This document shows positions 35,751 through 43,150 of a stretch of 64,000 nt of DNA, in pieces. Both the position numbers and the translations under genes were made by a program. How positions within the stretch are numbered: position 1 is the first letter of the stretch; every line of letters begins with the position of its first letter. Below the pieces are notes generated by a model. The model was not told where the DNA came from. It worked only from the letters and a program-made list of their open reading frames with translations, and did not search any database. This DNA is from an uncultured Collinsella sp. (GTDB taxonomy: Bacteria; Actinomycetota; Coriobacteriia; Coriobacteriales; Coriobacteriaceae): contig CAUBPS010000014.1 in NCBI GenBank assembly GCA_958437935.1, forward strand, positions 1 through 64,000, in the 5' to 3' direction.

Positions 35751-35784
35751 AAAAAAGAAGCGGGGCCGAAACCCCACTTCTTTC
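35751..35784 (-). terminator. Leader terminator (attenuator candidate) of the rimP-nusA-infB operon
   Basis: AAAGAAG-T-GGGG pairs with CCCC-G-CTTCTTT (one T-G pair) around a six-base loop. A run of six Ts follows on the minus strand, ending only nine bases before the rimP ribosome site. It lies inside the transcript, between the promoter at 35809-35837 and the first gene, so it can only act as an attenuator or a leader structure. Confidence 0.8.
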
Positions 35785-35808
35785 AATTACAACTTCATTT
35801 GCAAGCAA

Positions 35809-35837
35809 ACTATACCAATAGCTGCGGAAACGTGCAA
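35809..35837 (-). promoter_or_regulatory. Promoter of the rimP-nusA-infB operon
   Basis: TTGCAC (35837-35832), a 17-base spacer and TATAGT (35814-35809) on the minus strand form a good vegetative promoter. The start would be near 35802, giving a leader of roughly 70 bases that holds the terminator hairpin. Confidence 0.75.
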
Positions 35838-35926
35838 GCACAGTACGAATCTGCAGGTCAGCGTGCGCACAGCTTCTCCACAAGAATAGGACAATTGGCC
35901 GAAGGCACCTAGGCAGGTACATGCAA

Positions 35927-35960
35927 AACGAGGGACGACCCAATCGGATCGCCCCTCGTT
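35927..35960 (-). terminator. Terminator of leuS
   Basis: AACGAGGGGCGATCC pairs with GGTCGTCCCTCGTT with one mismatched pair, followed by TTTTGC on the minus strand. It lies 28 bases after the leuS stop codon. Confidence 0.85.
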
Positions 35961-35988
35961 TATTGCATGTCAGCTATTCGCGCAGCGC

Positions 35989-38565
35989 TTACTTGACCAC
36001 CAGGTTGACCAGCTTGCCGGGCACGCAGATGGCCTTGACGACCGTCTTGCCCTCGAGCCACTTGGCGACGGCGGCCTCGGCGGCAGCCTGCATATCCTCA
36101 TTGGAAGCATCGCGGGCAACGTCAACACGACCGCGGACCTTACCGAGCACCTGAACCACAATCTGCACCGTGTCCTCAACGGACTCGGCCAGGTCGAACT
36201 CGGGCCAGGCAGCGGTGTAGGCGTTGCCCTCGCAGCCAAGGGCCTCGTGCCACAGCTCGTCGGCCCAGAACGGGCAGATGGGGGCAAGGACGCTCACGAT
36301 ATCCTTAGCCACGCCGTAGCACAGCGCCTTGTCGCGGGCGGTGCCCTCGGTGGCGTTGAGGTAGGCGCTCGCCGCGTTGACGAGCTCCATGACGGCCGAG
36401 ATCGCGGTGTTGAACTGGCCGCGATCGAAGTCCTCGGTGCACTTGGCGATGGTGCGGTGACGCTCGCGGTAGAGCTTCATCGCGGTCTCGTCGAGTGCTG
36501 ACTTGTCGAAGGCCACGTTGGCGTCGCCGGACTGGACGAGCTGCCAAACGATACGCCAGGCGCGCTTGATAAAGCGGTTGGCGCCCTCGACGGCCTTGGG
36601 ATCCCAGTCGAAGTCCTTCTCGGGCGGGGCGATAAACAGGATCGCCAAACGCATGGTGTCGGCACCGTAGGGCTCGATGACCGAGCTCGGGGGCACGACA
36701 TTGCCCTTGGACTTGGACATGGTGTCGCCGTTCTCGTCCTTGACCATGCCCTGGCACAGCAGGTTGGTGAAGGGCTCGTCCACGCTCAGCAGGCCCAGGT
36801 CGCGCAGTGCCTTGGTAAAGAAGCGGCTGTAGAGCAGGTGCAGAATGGCGTGCTCGATGCCGCCGATGTAGTTATCGACGGGCATCCAACGGTCGGCAGC
36901 CTCCTTGGAGAAGGGTAACTCGGTGTTGTGCGGATCGGTATAGCGCAGGTAATACCAGCTGGAGCAGGTAAAGGTGTCCATGGTATCGGTCTCGCGCTTG
37001 GCCGGACGACCGCAGACCGGGCAGGTGGTCTCGTAGAACTCCTTGCACTCGGCGAGGGTCTCGCCGGCGCCCAGGTCCAGGTTCTCGGGCAGCGTCACCG
37101 GCAGCTGGTCCTCGGGCACGGGCACGATACCGCAGTGCTCGCAGTGGATAGCCGGGATGGGGTTGCCCCAATAACGCTGGCGGCTGATGAGCCAGTCGCG
37201 CAGACGGAACTCGACCTTGCGACGGCCGCAGCCCATGGCCTCGAGGTCGGCCACGATCGCAGCCTCGCCCTCGGAGTGCTTGCCACCGCGCATGCCGGTG
37301 TACTTGCCGGACTGGACGAGCGTGCCCTCGGCAGCGTGGGCGCAATCCCAATCGACGGTCTCGGCATGGAAGGTATCGATGGTCTCGCCGCTGGCCTCGA
37401 CGGCAGCGCGGTCGTCATCGTCCAGGATGATCGGCACGATGGGCAGGTCGTACTTGCGGGCAAACTCAAAGTCGCGCTGGTCGCCGCAGGGAACGGCCAT
37501 GACGGCGCCGGTGCCGTAGTCGGCCACGACGTAGTCGGCAACCCACACGGGGACCTTCTCGCCGTTGACGGGGTTCACGACATAGCGGCCCGTAAAGGCA
37601 CCATGCTTCTCAAGAGTGCCCTGGGCGCGCTCGACGGCAGAGATATGCTTGGAGTCCTCGACGATCTTGGTGACGGCCTCCTCGTACTCCGTGCCTTCGA
37701 CGAGCTCGTGCAGACGGGCGTACTCGGGAGCCAGGACAAAGAATGAGACGCCAAAAAGGGTGTCGGCACGCGTGGTGAAGACGGTGATCTTGCCCTCATC
37801 GCCCTCGATGGGCTCGCCATCCTGGTCGCACAGGGTAAAGTCGACCTCGGCGCCCTCGGAGCGACCGATCCAGTTGGCCTGCATCTGCTTGACGCGCTCG
37901 GGCCAGCCGGGGAGCTTCTCCAGGTCATCGAGCAGCTCCTGAGAGTACTCGGTAATCTTGAAGTACCACTGCTCCAGGTCGCGCTTCTCGGGCTCGGTGC
38001 CGCAGCGCCAGCACTTACCCTCGGTGACCTGCTCGTTGGCCAGAACAGTCTTGCAGGTGGGGCACCAGTTGACCGGGTTCTTCTTGCGGTAGACCAGGCC
38101 CTTTTCCCACAACTTCTCAAAAATCCACTGACCCCAGCGATAATAGTCGGGGCTGCAGGTCTTGACCATGCGATCCAGATCGTAGGAGAAGCCCATACGC
38201 TTCATCGTGGCGAGCGCCTGATCCATGTTCTTATACGTCCAGGCGGCAGCCTGCGTGTTGTGCTTGATGGCAGCGTTCTCGGCGGGCAGACCAAAGGCGT
38301 CGAAGCCGATGGGATGAAGCACGTCGTAGCCGCGCATGCGGGCCTGACGGGCCATGGCATCGCCAATGGTGTAGTTGCGCGCGTGACCCATGTGCAGGTC
38401 GCCCGACGGATACGGGAACATCTCGAGCACGTACTTCTTGGGCTTGGTGGCGTCGGTGTCGACGGCAAAGAGGTTGGAGTCCTCCCAGGCCTTCATCCAC
38501 CGGGACTCGATGGCCTGCGCGTCGTAGGCAGGGATCTCGTCCTTATGATCTGTGCAATCGCACAT
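35989..38565 (-). CDS. leuS: Leucyl-tRNA synthetase
   Basis: The 858-residue enzyme charges tRNA-Leu. FPYPSGDLHMGHARNYTIGD holds the HIGH motif (HMGH), and DTMSKSKGNVVPP the KMSKS loop. The CP1 editing domain has VFTTRADTLFGVSFFVLAPE. Two zinc-like clusters, NWCPTCKTVLAN with CWRCG and HCEHCGIVP with CPVCG, are visible. The ATG at 38565 (MCDCTDHKDEIPAYDAQAIE) follows AAAGGAG; an open frame extends further upstream but crosses the large hairpin and has no family similarity. Confidence 0.97.
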   Translation of the reverse strand: MCDCTDHKDEIPAYDAQAIESRWMKAWEDSNLFAVDTDATKPKKYVLEMFPYPSGDLHMGHARNYTIGDAMARQARMRGYDVLHPIGFDAFGLPAENAAIKHNTQAAAWTYKNMDQALATMKRMGFSYDLDRMVKTCSPDYYRWGQWIFEKLWEKGLVYRKKNPVNWCPTCKTVLANEQVTEGKCWRCGTEPEKRDLEQWYFKITEYSQELLDDLEKLPGWPERVKQMQANWIGRSEGAEVDFTLCDQDGEPIEGDEGKITVFTTRADTLFGVSFFVLAPEYARLHELVEGTEYEEAVTKIVEDSKHISAVERAQGTLEKHGAFTGRYVVNPVNGEKVPVWVADYVVADYGTGAVMAVPCGDQRDFEFARKYDLPIVPIILDDDDRAAVEASGETIDTFHAETVDWDCAHAAEGTLVQSGKYTGMRGGKHSEGEAAIVADLEAMGCGRRKVEFRLRDWLISRQRYWGNPIPAIHCEHCGIVPVPEDQLPVTLPENLDLGAGETLAECKEFYETTCPVCGRPAKRETDTMDTFTCSSWYYLRYTDPHNTELPFSKEAADRWMPVDNYIGGIEHAILHLLYSRFFTKALRDLGLLSVDEPFTNLLCQGMVKDENGDTMSKSKGNVVPPSSVIEPYGADTMRLAILFIAPPEKDFDWDPKAVEGANRFIKRAWRIVWQLVQSGDANVAFDKSALDETAMKLYRERHRTIAKCTEDFDRGQFNTAISAVMELVNAASAYLNATEGTARDKALCYGVAKDIVSVLAPICPFWADELWHEALGCEGNAYTAAWPEFDLAESVEDTVQIVVQVLGKVRGRVDVARDASNEDMQAAAEAAVAKWLEGKTVVKAICVPGKLVNLVVK

Positions 38566-38591
38566 ATCAGCTCCTTTGTTATCTCGGTTGG

Positions 38592-38710
38592 GGCGGGGCG
38601 TTCTTACCTTTGCTCGCTGCTGCGGACAGTCCTGCGCAAGACGAAGAGCACATTTAGTGCTCTTCTTTGCGTGCGGAACTTGCAGCGAGCAAAGGTAAGA
38701 ACGCCCCGCC
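38592..38710. repeat. Long perfect inverted repeat in the leuS leader
   Basis: Arms of 29 bases (38592-38620 and 38682-38710) are exact reverse complements. Inside, GCAAGACGAAGAGCAC and GTGCTCTTCTTTGC pair around ATTTA. The whole 119-base unit would fold as one rod and lies 27 bases upstream of the leuS start. It carries no T-box hallmark and no T-run. A MITE-like insertion or a translational control structure are both possible. Confidence 0.8.
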
Positions 38711-38745
38711 ACATCGTTAACTCGCATGATGATAGCAAATACAAC

Positions 38746-38780
38746 AAGCGAGATGCCTGCGACTTGCCGGCATCTCGCTT
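38746..38780 (-). terminator. Hairpin, candidate guaB terminator
   Basis: AAGCGAGATGCC pairs perfectly with GGCATCTCGCTT around 11 bases. On the minus strand it is followed by a T-rich but broken tract (GTTGTATTT). It is the first stable terminator-like hairpin after guaB apart from the repeat element. Confidence 0.5.
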
Positions 38781-38818
38781 TATCTAAATAACGTGGTTGA
38801 TACTCAACCTTTATGTGC

Positions 38819-38842
38819 AACCCGTTCTAGAACGAACGGGTT
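38819..38842. other. 9-bp hairpin between the guaB repeat element and leuS
   Basis: AACCCGTTC (38819-38827) pairs with GAACGGGTT (38834-38842) around six bases. Four Ts follow on the plus strand only, where no gene ends, so a terminator role is doubtful. Confidence 0.4.
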
Positions 38843-38844
38843 TT

Positions 38845-38930
38845 CCAGGTGCCGCAGGTTGCCGTGAAAGAGGAGCGCCGCGTACTTAGGTACGCAAGCG
38901 ACGGTTTGAACGGCAAGATGCGGTGCCTGG
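38845..38930. ncRNA. Structured repeat element, copy 1 (candidate RNA motif)
   Basis: An 86-base unit just after the guaB stop codon. Outer stem: 38845-38856 with 38919-38930 (12 bp, two T-G pairs). Internal loop: GG opposite GA. Inner stem: TTGCCGT with ACGGCAA. Core: GAAAGAGGAGCG, then the hairpin GCGTAC-TTAG-GTACGC, then GCGACGGTTTGA. A second copy at 42346 has nearly the same core but different stem sequences that still pair. Strand of action is unknown; both copies lie just downstream of minus-strand genes. Confidence 0.6.
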
Positions 38931-38939
38931 GAAAGCCGC

Positions 38940-40451
38940 TTATCGATAAGACACAGACTGCTGGGAGTCCTTTACGACAACGTCGTGGGCGCCGCCTTCG
39001 ACGATGGAGGTGGAGCTGACCAGGGTCAGGCGCGCCTTTTCCTGGAGCTCGGGAATCGAGAGGGCGCCGCAGTTGCACATCGTGGACTTGACCTTGTAGA
39101 GTGTGCCGCCCACGCCGTCCTTGAGGGAGCCGGCGTAGGGAACGTAGGAGTCGACGCCCTCGACGAAGCTGAGCTTCGCGGCGCCGCCCAGGTCGTAGCG
39201 CTGCCAGTTGCGAGCACGCGCAGAACCCTCGCCCCAGTACTCCTTCATGTACTGACCGTTGACGTTGACGCGCTCGGTCGGGCTCTCGTCGAAGCGAGCG
39301 AAGTAGCGACCCAGCATCATAAAGTCGGCACCCATGGCAAGGGCGAGCGTCATGTGGTAGTCGTAGACGATACCGCCGTCGGAGCACACGGGCACATAGA
39401 CGCCAGTCTCCTCGTAGTACTCGTCACGGGCGCGGCAGACGTCGATCAGCGCGGTCGCCTGGCCACGGCCGATGCCCTTGGTCTCGCGGGTAATGCAGAT
39501 GGAGCCACCGCCGATACCGACCTTGATGAAGTCGGCACCGCAGTCGGCCAAAAAGCGGAAGCCCTCGGCGTCGACGACGTTACCGGCACCGACCTTGACA
39601 TCCTCGCCGTAGTTGGCGCGGATCCACTCGATGGTGCGCTTCTGCCACTCGCTGAAGCCCTCGGAAGAGTCGATGCACAGGACATCGGCACCAGCCTCGA
39701 TGAGCAGCGGCACGCGCTCGGCATAGTCGCGGGTGTTGATACCGGCGCCGACCATGTAGCGCTTGTCGTTATCGAGCAGCTCGTTGGGGTTGGTCTTGTG
39801 GCTGTCGTAGTCCTTGCGGAAAACGATGCCCATCAGGTGATCGTAGTCGTCGACGATGGGCAGGGCGTTGAGCTTATTGTCCCAGATGACGTCGTTGGCA
39901 ACCTTGAGGCTGATGTTCTTGTCGCCTACGATGAGCTGCTCACGCGGGGTCATGAACTCGGAGACCTTCGTCTGGTGGTCATCGCGACTGGGGCGATAGT
40001 CACGGCTGGTGACGATGCCCAGGAGCTTACCCTTGGGAGTGCCGTCGTCGGTGACCGGCATGGTGGAATGACCGGTCTTCTCCTTAAGCTCGATGACCTG
40101 CTCCATGGTCATGTCGGGGGTCAGCGTGGAATCGGACTGAACGAAGCCGGCCTTGTGATCCTTGACGGCCTTGACCATAGCGGCCTCGGACTCGGCGCTC
40201 TGGGAACCGTAAATGAAGGACAGGCCACCCTCGGTAGCAAGCGCGACACCCATGTCGACGCCCGAGACGGACTGCATGATGGCGGAAACCATGGGGATGT
40301 TCAGGGTGATTGCCGGCTTCTCACCGCGCTTAAAGCGGGTTAGCGGCGTCTTAAGAGAGACGTTGTTGGGGATGCACTGCGAGGACGAATAGCCAGGGAC
40401 CAGCAGATACTCCGAAAACGTGTGGGACTCACCGGGAAAGAACGTAGCCAT
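38940..40451 (-). CDS. guaB: IMP dehydrogenase
   Basis: GuaB oxidises IMP to XMP, the committed step to GMP. The N-terminal part of the barrel is interrupted by a CBS pair (about residues 95-215, including MPVTDDGTPKGKLLGIVTSRDYR). The catalytic loop is VGIGGGSICITRETKGIGRG with the active cysteine, and VCSDGGIVYDYHMTLALAMGAD binds phosphate. Length 503 is normal. AAGGAG precedes the ATG. A palindrome in the leader (40498-40528) is noted separately. Confidence 0.96.
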   Translation of the reverse strand: MATFFPGESHTFSEYLLVPGYSSSQCIPNNVSLKTPLTRFKRGEKPAITLNIPMVSAIMQSVSGVDMGVALATEGGLSFIYGSQSAESEAAMVKAVKDHKAGFVQSDSTLTPDMTMEQVIELKEKTGHSTMPVTDDGTPKGKLLGIVTSRDYRPSRDDHQTKVSEFMTPREQLIVGDKNISLKVANDVIWDNKLNALPIVDDYDHLMGIVFRKDYDSHKTNPNELLDNDKRYMVGAGINTRDYAERVPLLIEAGADVLCIDSSEGFSEWQKRTIEWIRANYGEDVKVGAGNVVDAEGFRFLADCGADFIKVGIGGGSICITRETKGIGRGQATALIDVCRARDEYYEETGVYVPVCSDGGIVYDYHMTLALAMGADFMMLGRYFARFDESPTERVNVNGQYMKEYWGEGSARARNWQRYDLGGAAKLSFVEGVDSYVPYAGSLKDGVGGTLYKVKSTMCNCGALSIPELQEKARLTLVSSTSIVEGGAHDVVVKDSQQSVSYR

Positions 40452-40497
40452 GTTTCTCCTTTTTCCATGCGACCGGTCGGCTGCAGGCCTCGTAGGA

Positions 40498-40528
40498 CCC
40501 AGCCCAACCTTGGGCGCCCAATACTGGG
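40498..40528 (-). promoter_or_regulatory. Hairpin in the guaB leader
   Basis: A perfect palindrome TTGGGCGCCCAA (40510-40521) lies inside a CCCAG...CTGGG outer stem, about 50-75 bases before the guaB start. It has no T-run. It may be a leader structure or an operator; no purine riboswitch consensus was recognised. Confidence 0.35.
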
Positions 40529-40644
40529 GAAGTATCTTAACGCACTTTGACTGCTACAATGCATGATTTAAGAAGAGCACACGAGGGTTTGACGCAGGCT
40601 TTGCGTTTGCCCAGCAAACACTTTAGCGGAGAGACGTGGAGCGT

Positions 40645-40992
40645 ATGAAGTACAAGACGACGGCAAAGTTGGTCATTCAAGCGTGCGACAAAGACCTGCC
40701 GGGCGTGTTTGGTCATGGCTGCGTCTTGCTGCTGCAGGGTATCGCCCGCGAGCACTCGCTCAACCGCGCCGCCAAAAGCATGGGCATGGCGTATTCCAAG
40801 GCCTGGCGCATCGTGAACGAGGCCGAAGGCCAGCTAGGCTGCAAGCTCATCGAGCGCGACGGCGCCCGCGGATCCACGCTCACCCCCGCCGGCGAGCGCG
40901 CCATAGCGGTCTACGAGGAGCTGCAGGCCGACATCAACAACGTCATCGCTTCAAAAGCCGACGACCTCATCGCCAGCATCAACGCAAAGTAG
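40645..40992 (+). CDS. ModE/LysR-type winged-helix DNA-binding protein
   Basis: The 115-residue product consists of one winged-helix domain: LLLQGIAREHSLNRAAKSMGMAYSKAWRIV is the helix-turn-helix, followed by a wing with LGCKLIERDGARGSTLTPAGE. This matches the N-terminal domain of ModE and LysR proteins; the molybdate-binding (MOP) or effector domain is missing. Stand-alone forms are common and their ligands unknown. The start could also be a GTG at 40636. The gene is divergent from guaB and one of only three complete plus-strand genes in the window. Confidence 0.85.
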   Translation: MKYKTTAKLVIQACDKDLPGVFGHGCVLLLQGIAREHSLNRAAKSMGMAYSKAWRIVNEAEGQLGCKLIERDGARGSTLTPAGERAIAVYEELQADINNVIASKADDLIASINAK

Positions 40993-41052
40993 TCTATTTG
41001 GTCTGATTATTGATCCGCCGCACGAACGAATTAAGACGCGCGCAATAGAATG

Positions 41053-41190
41053 GGCCTATCTACTACGTTTAGTTGAACACCCTCTACCACACCAGATTTC
41101 GTGAAAACAAAACCGCTGGTAGACAGCTTGCCAGTTTTCAAAAAAGGCAGGTATGGTCGACCCCTAAGGGTTAAACGTAGTAGATAGGCC
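41053..41190. repeat. MITE-like element with 19-bp perfect terminal inverted repeats
   Basis: GGCCTATCTACTACGTTTA (41053-41071) and its exact reverse complement (41172-41190) bound a 138-base unit. The interior includes GGTCGACCCCTAAGGG and A/T-rich runs but no credible gene. Size and long terminal repeats fit a miniature inverted-repeat element or other dispersed repeat. Confidence 0.7.
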
Positions 41191-41281
41191 GTTTTCGTGG
41201 CGCAGTCCCCCACGGCCCAGTCCCAAAGTAGCTAAAAAAGCCCGTCCCAAAAAGACTACCCCGAGACAAGCCCCAAAATAG

Positions 41282-42274
41282 CTAGTTGCGGAGGGCGTTG
41301 TCTAGGGTGGCGGCTACGGTTAGGGGGTCGTCGGTACCGGCGAAGAGACGGATGGTGCTCCCCTGCATGCCGCGCGGAGCAGAGAGTCGCGTCGTTGCGC
41401 CGCCGGCGGGCGACGTGCGGAACTCCCCCGGCAATGTGTCGAACAGCTCATCCGCACTTCGCTCGATAAGGTCAAACTCAACTGCCGGGCCAAAGCCGTG
41501 CTCGAGGATTCCCGTTGCAACCGCATGATCGGGATGCGAACCCAGCCCAGGATAGCGCACGTTGCGCACCATCTCGTTGGCAGCCAGATACTCGGCCAGT
41601 GCACGTGCGCGGTCGAAGTGCGCCTGCATGCGAGCATCGAGCGAGGACAGCCCACGTTCTAGCACGTCGGTCTCCTCGGCAGACAGGTCAAGCGCAGACG
41701 TACCACAGTCCGCAAGCAACGCGTGTGCGCACTCTGCGGCGGCATCCACGCGATGGCGCTTGAGCTGCGAGCGCGCCACCGAAGCGGCAACGAGTTTGCG
41801 CGGCGCCACGCCGGCACGCACGCGATCGAGCGCCTCGAGCGACAGCACGGCACCCAAGCGCAACGGATCGCATCCAAAAACACCTGCCACGGTGTTATCC
41901 ACCACAAGCAGCGCATGCACCTCGCGAGCCGCGCGGCCCAGGGCACGAAGATCGGGCACACGCAGGCCAAACCCGCCGATGGAATTGACGAACCACCACA
42001 GATGCGACCCGCCATCATCAAACGAAGCATCAAAGCCCTCGGACGCGGCAGCAAACGTCGCAGCCGCAGGCTCCCCCACAAGCACAACGTCGCAGGCATC
42101 AAAGCCGCGCGCAAACGCATCGGCAAAGTCATCGGCAAACACGACCAGGCGATCGCTGGGACGCACAATCCCCAGCAGCGACAGCGCCGCCGGCACATGC
42201 GAGGCCGAAACTAAACGCGCCGCACGCGCGCCGGCCCTTGCAGCCCAGGACTCTTCTAGCTGTTGCACGTCCAC
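41282..42274 (-). CDS. Cys/Met-metabolism PLP-fold protein lacking the lysine motif
   Basis: The 330-residue protein resembles cystathionine gamma-synthase/lyase-type enzymes: LLVVDNTVAGVFGCDPLRLGA parallels the DNTFATP segment, and LAANEMVRNVRYPGLGSHPDHA the C-terminal domain. In real family members the PLP lysine follows as 'SxTKYxxGH'; here that place reads LEALDRVRAGVAPRKLVAAS and no SxTK is present. It is also short (family about 380-400). It may have lost catalysis or adopted another role. It is monocistronic, with the MITE-like element downstream. Confidence 0.7.
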   Translation of the reverse strand: MDVQQLEESWAARAGARAARLVSASHVPAALSLLGIVRPSDRLVVFADDFADAFARGFDACDVVLVGEPAAATFAAASEGFDASFDDGGSHLWWFVNSIGGFGLRVPDLRALGRAAREVHALLVVDNTVAGVFGCDPLRLGAVLSLEALDRVRAGVAPRKLVAASVARSQLKRHRVDAAAECAHALLADCGTSALDLSAEETDVLERGLSSLDARMQAHFDRARALAEYLAANEMVRNVRYPGLGSHPDHAVATGILEHGFGPAVEFDLIERSADELFDTLPGEFRTSPAGGATTRLSAPRGMQGSTIRLFAGTDDPLTVAATLDNALRN

Positions 42275-42345
42275 GCGGCACCATCCCTTAATTAAAACCG
42301 AACCAAATAAGCTTTCCAGGTTGAGGATAGCTAGCGAGCGGGCAG

Positions 42346-42429
42346 CTGCCGTGGCGAGGTGCCGCGAAAGAGGAGCGACGCGTACTTCATGTACGCGAGC
42401 GACGGTTTGAGCGGCAGATCGCCCGGCAG
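42346..42429. ncRNA. Structured repeat element, copy 2 (candidate RNA motif)
   Basis: An 84-base unit. Outer stem: CTGCCG-T-GGCGA (42346-42357) with TCGCC-CGGCAG (42419-42429), with one bulge. Internal loop: GG opposite GA. Inner stem: TGCCGC with GCGGCA. Core: GAAAGAGGAGCG, hairpin GCGTAC-TTCAT-GTACGC, then GCGACGGTTTGA. The core matches copy 1 almost base for base while the stems differ in sequence and still pair. Confidence 0.6.
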
Positions 42430-42451
42430 ATGTCCGCGCAGCGTCGAGCGG

Positions 42452-42475
42452 TCCGGCGTTTGTTAAAACGCCGGA
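42452..42475 (-). terminator. Hairpin after the pel operon
   Basis: TCCGGCGTTT and AAACGCCGGA form a perfect 10-bp stem with a GTTA loop, seven bases after the DUF4956 stop codon. There is no T-run, so its strength as a terminator is uncertain. Confidence 0.5.
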
Positions 42476-42481
42476 ACAAAC

Positions 42482-43147
42482 TTAGCCGTGGTATTCACCG
42501 TTGTACTGGATGAGCGTTAGATCTTCCACGCCATCGAACGCGCGGATGGCGTCGGCATAGGGCATATCCACGCCGTCCGAGAACACCTCAACGGCCATCT
42601 CGACCTTGTCGCCGCGCATGGTCTTGGACTTAACGGTGAACTTGGTGCGCCCAAATGCACGCACGATATCGTCGCCGGTGGTCTGACCCGTGTAGTGGAT
42701 GACCATCATGTACACGCGCGCCTTGTCCTGGTGGCTCGCAAAGCCGGCAATCATCACCACGATCACCACGGCCGTGAGCCCCACGAGCGCATACATGCCG
42801 GCGCCGGCCGTAATGCCCGTCGTAATGGCCCAAAACAGATACAGCAGGTCGAGCGGGTCCTTGACCGCCGTACGGTAGCGGACGATGGACAGGGCGCCGA
42901 CCATACCGAGCGAGATGACCACGTTGGTCGAGATCGCGAGCGTAACCATGCAGGTAAGCACGCACATGCCCACGAGCGTCACGGCAAAGCTGCGCGAATA
43001 CACCACGCCGGTAAAAAAGCGCTTGTACACGTGGTAGATCAGGATGCCCATGGCGAGCGCCACGAGCAGCGACAGACCGATCTTGGCAGGGTCGACCTGG
43101 CCAAACGCTTCCAAGACGGAGTTCTTAAAAAAGTCCCTGGTGCTCAT
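42482..43147 (-). CDS. DUF4956 membrane protein
   Basis: The 221-residue product has about four transmembrane helices in its first 125 residues (IGLSLLVALAMGILIYHVYKR, VTLVGMCVLTCMVTLAI and ITTGITAGAGMYALVGLTAV are parts). Between the second and third helices is ALSIVRYRTAVKDPLDLLYLFWA, the signature of DUF4956. A soluble domain of about 90 residues follows. Members are regularly encoded beside VTC-domain and CotH proteins. It is the last gene of the pel operon, three bases after the VTC gene. Its role is unknown; a transport or scaffold function for the VTC product is a guess. Confidence 0.88.
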   Translation of the reverse strand: MSTRDFFKNSVLEAFGQVDPAKIGLSLLVALAMGILIYHVYKRFFTGVVYSRSFAVTLVGMCVLTCMVTLAISTNVVISLGMVGALSIVRYRTAVKDPLDLLYLFWAITTGITAGAGMYALVGLTAVVIVVMIAGFASHQDKARVYMMVIHYTGQTTGDDIVRAFGRTKFTVKSKTMRGDKVEMAVEVFSDGVDMPYADAIRAFDGVEDLTLIQYNGEYHG

Positions 43148-43150
43148 GGT

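Larger units (their letters stand above)
38566..38939. other. 374-base leuS-guaB intergenic region
   Basis: No protein gene is supported here. From leuS towards guaB it holds the long inverted repeat (38592-38710), a 12-bp stem hairpin (38746-38780), a 9-bp hairpin (38819-38842) and the first copy of the structured repeat element (38845-38930). The leuS promoter must lie here but no convincing -35/-10 pair was found. Confidence 0.7.

Noticed and set aside
35731..35943. N-terminal extension of rimP
   Set aside because: It would cross the promoter and terminator hairpin; the ATG at 35730 follows GGAGG and begins at the family's normal start.
38566..38820. N-terminal extension of leuS to 38820
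   Set aside because: The added 85 residues resemble no LeuS, run through the inverted repeat, and the ATG at 38565 has a good ribosome site.
38592..38820. T-box riboswitch for leuS
   Set aside because: A leucine T-box was expected in principle, but the conserved AGGGTGGNACCGCG antiterminator box and a specifier loop are not present.
41031..41213. Small 60-codon minus-strand frame
   Set aside because: It lies within the MITE-like repeat and includes both terminal inverted repeats; no ribosome site or family similarity.
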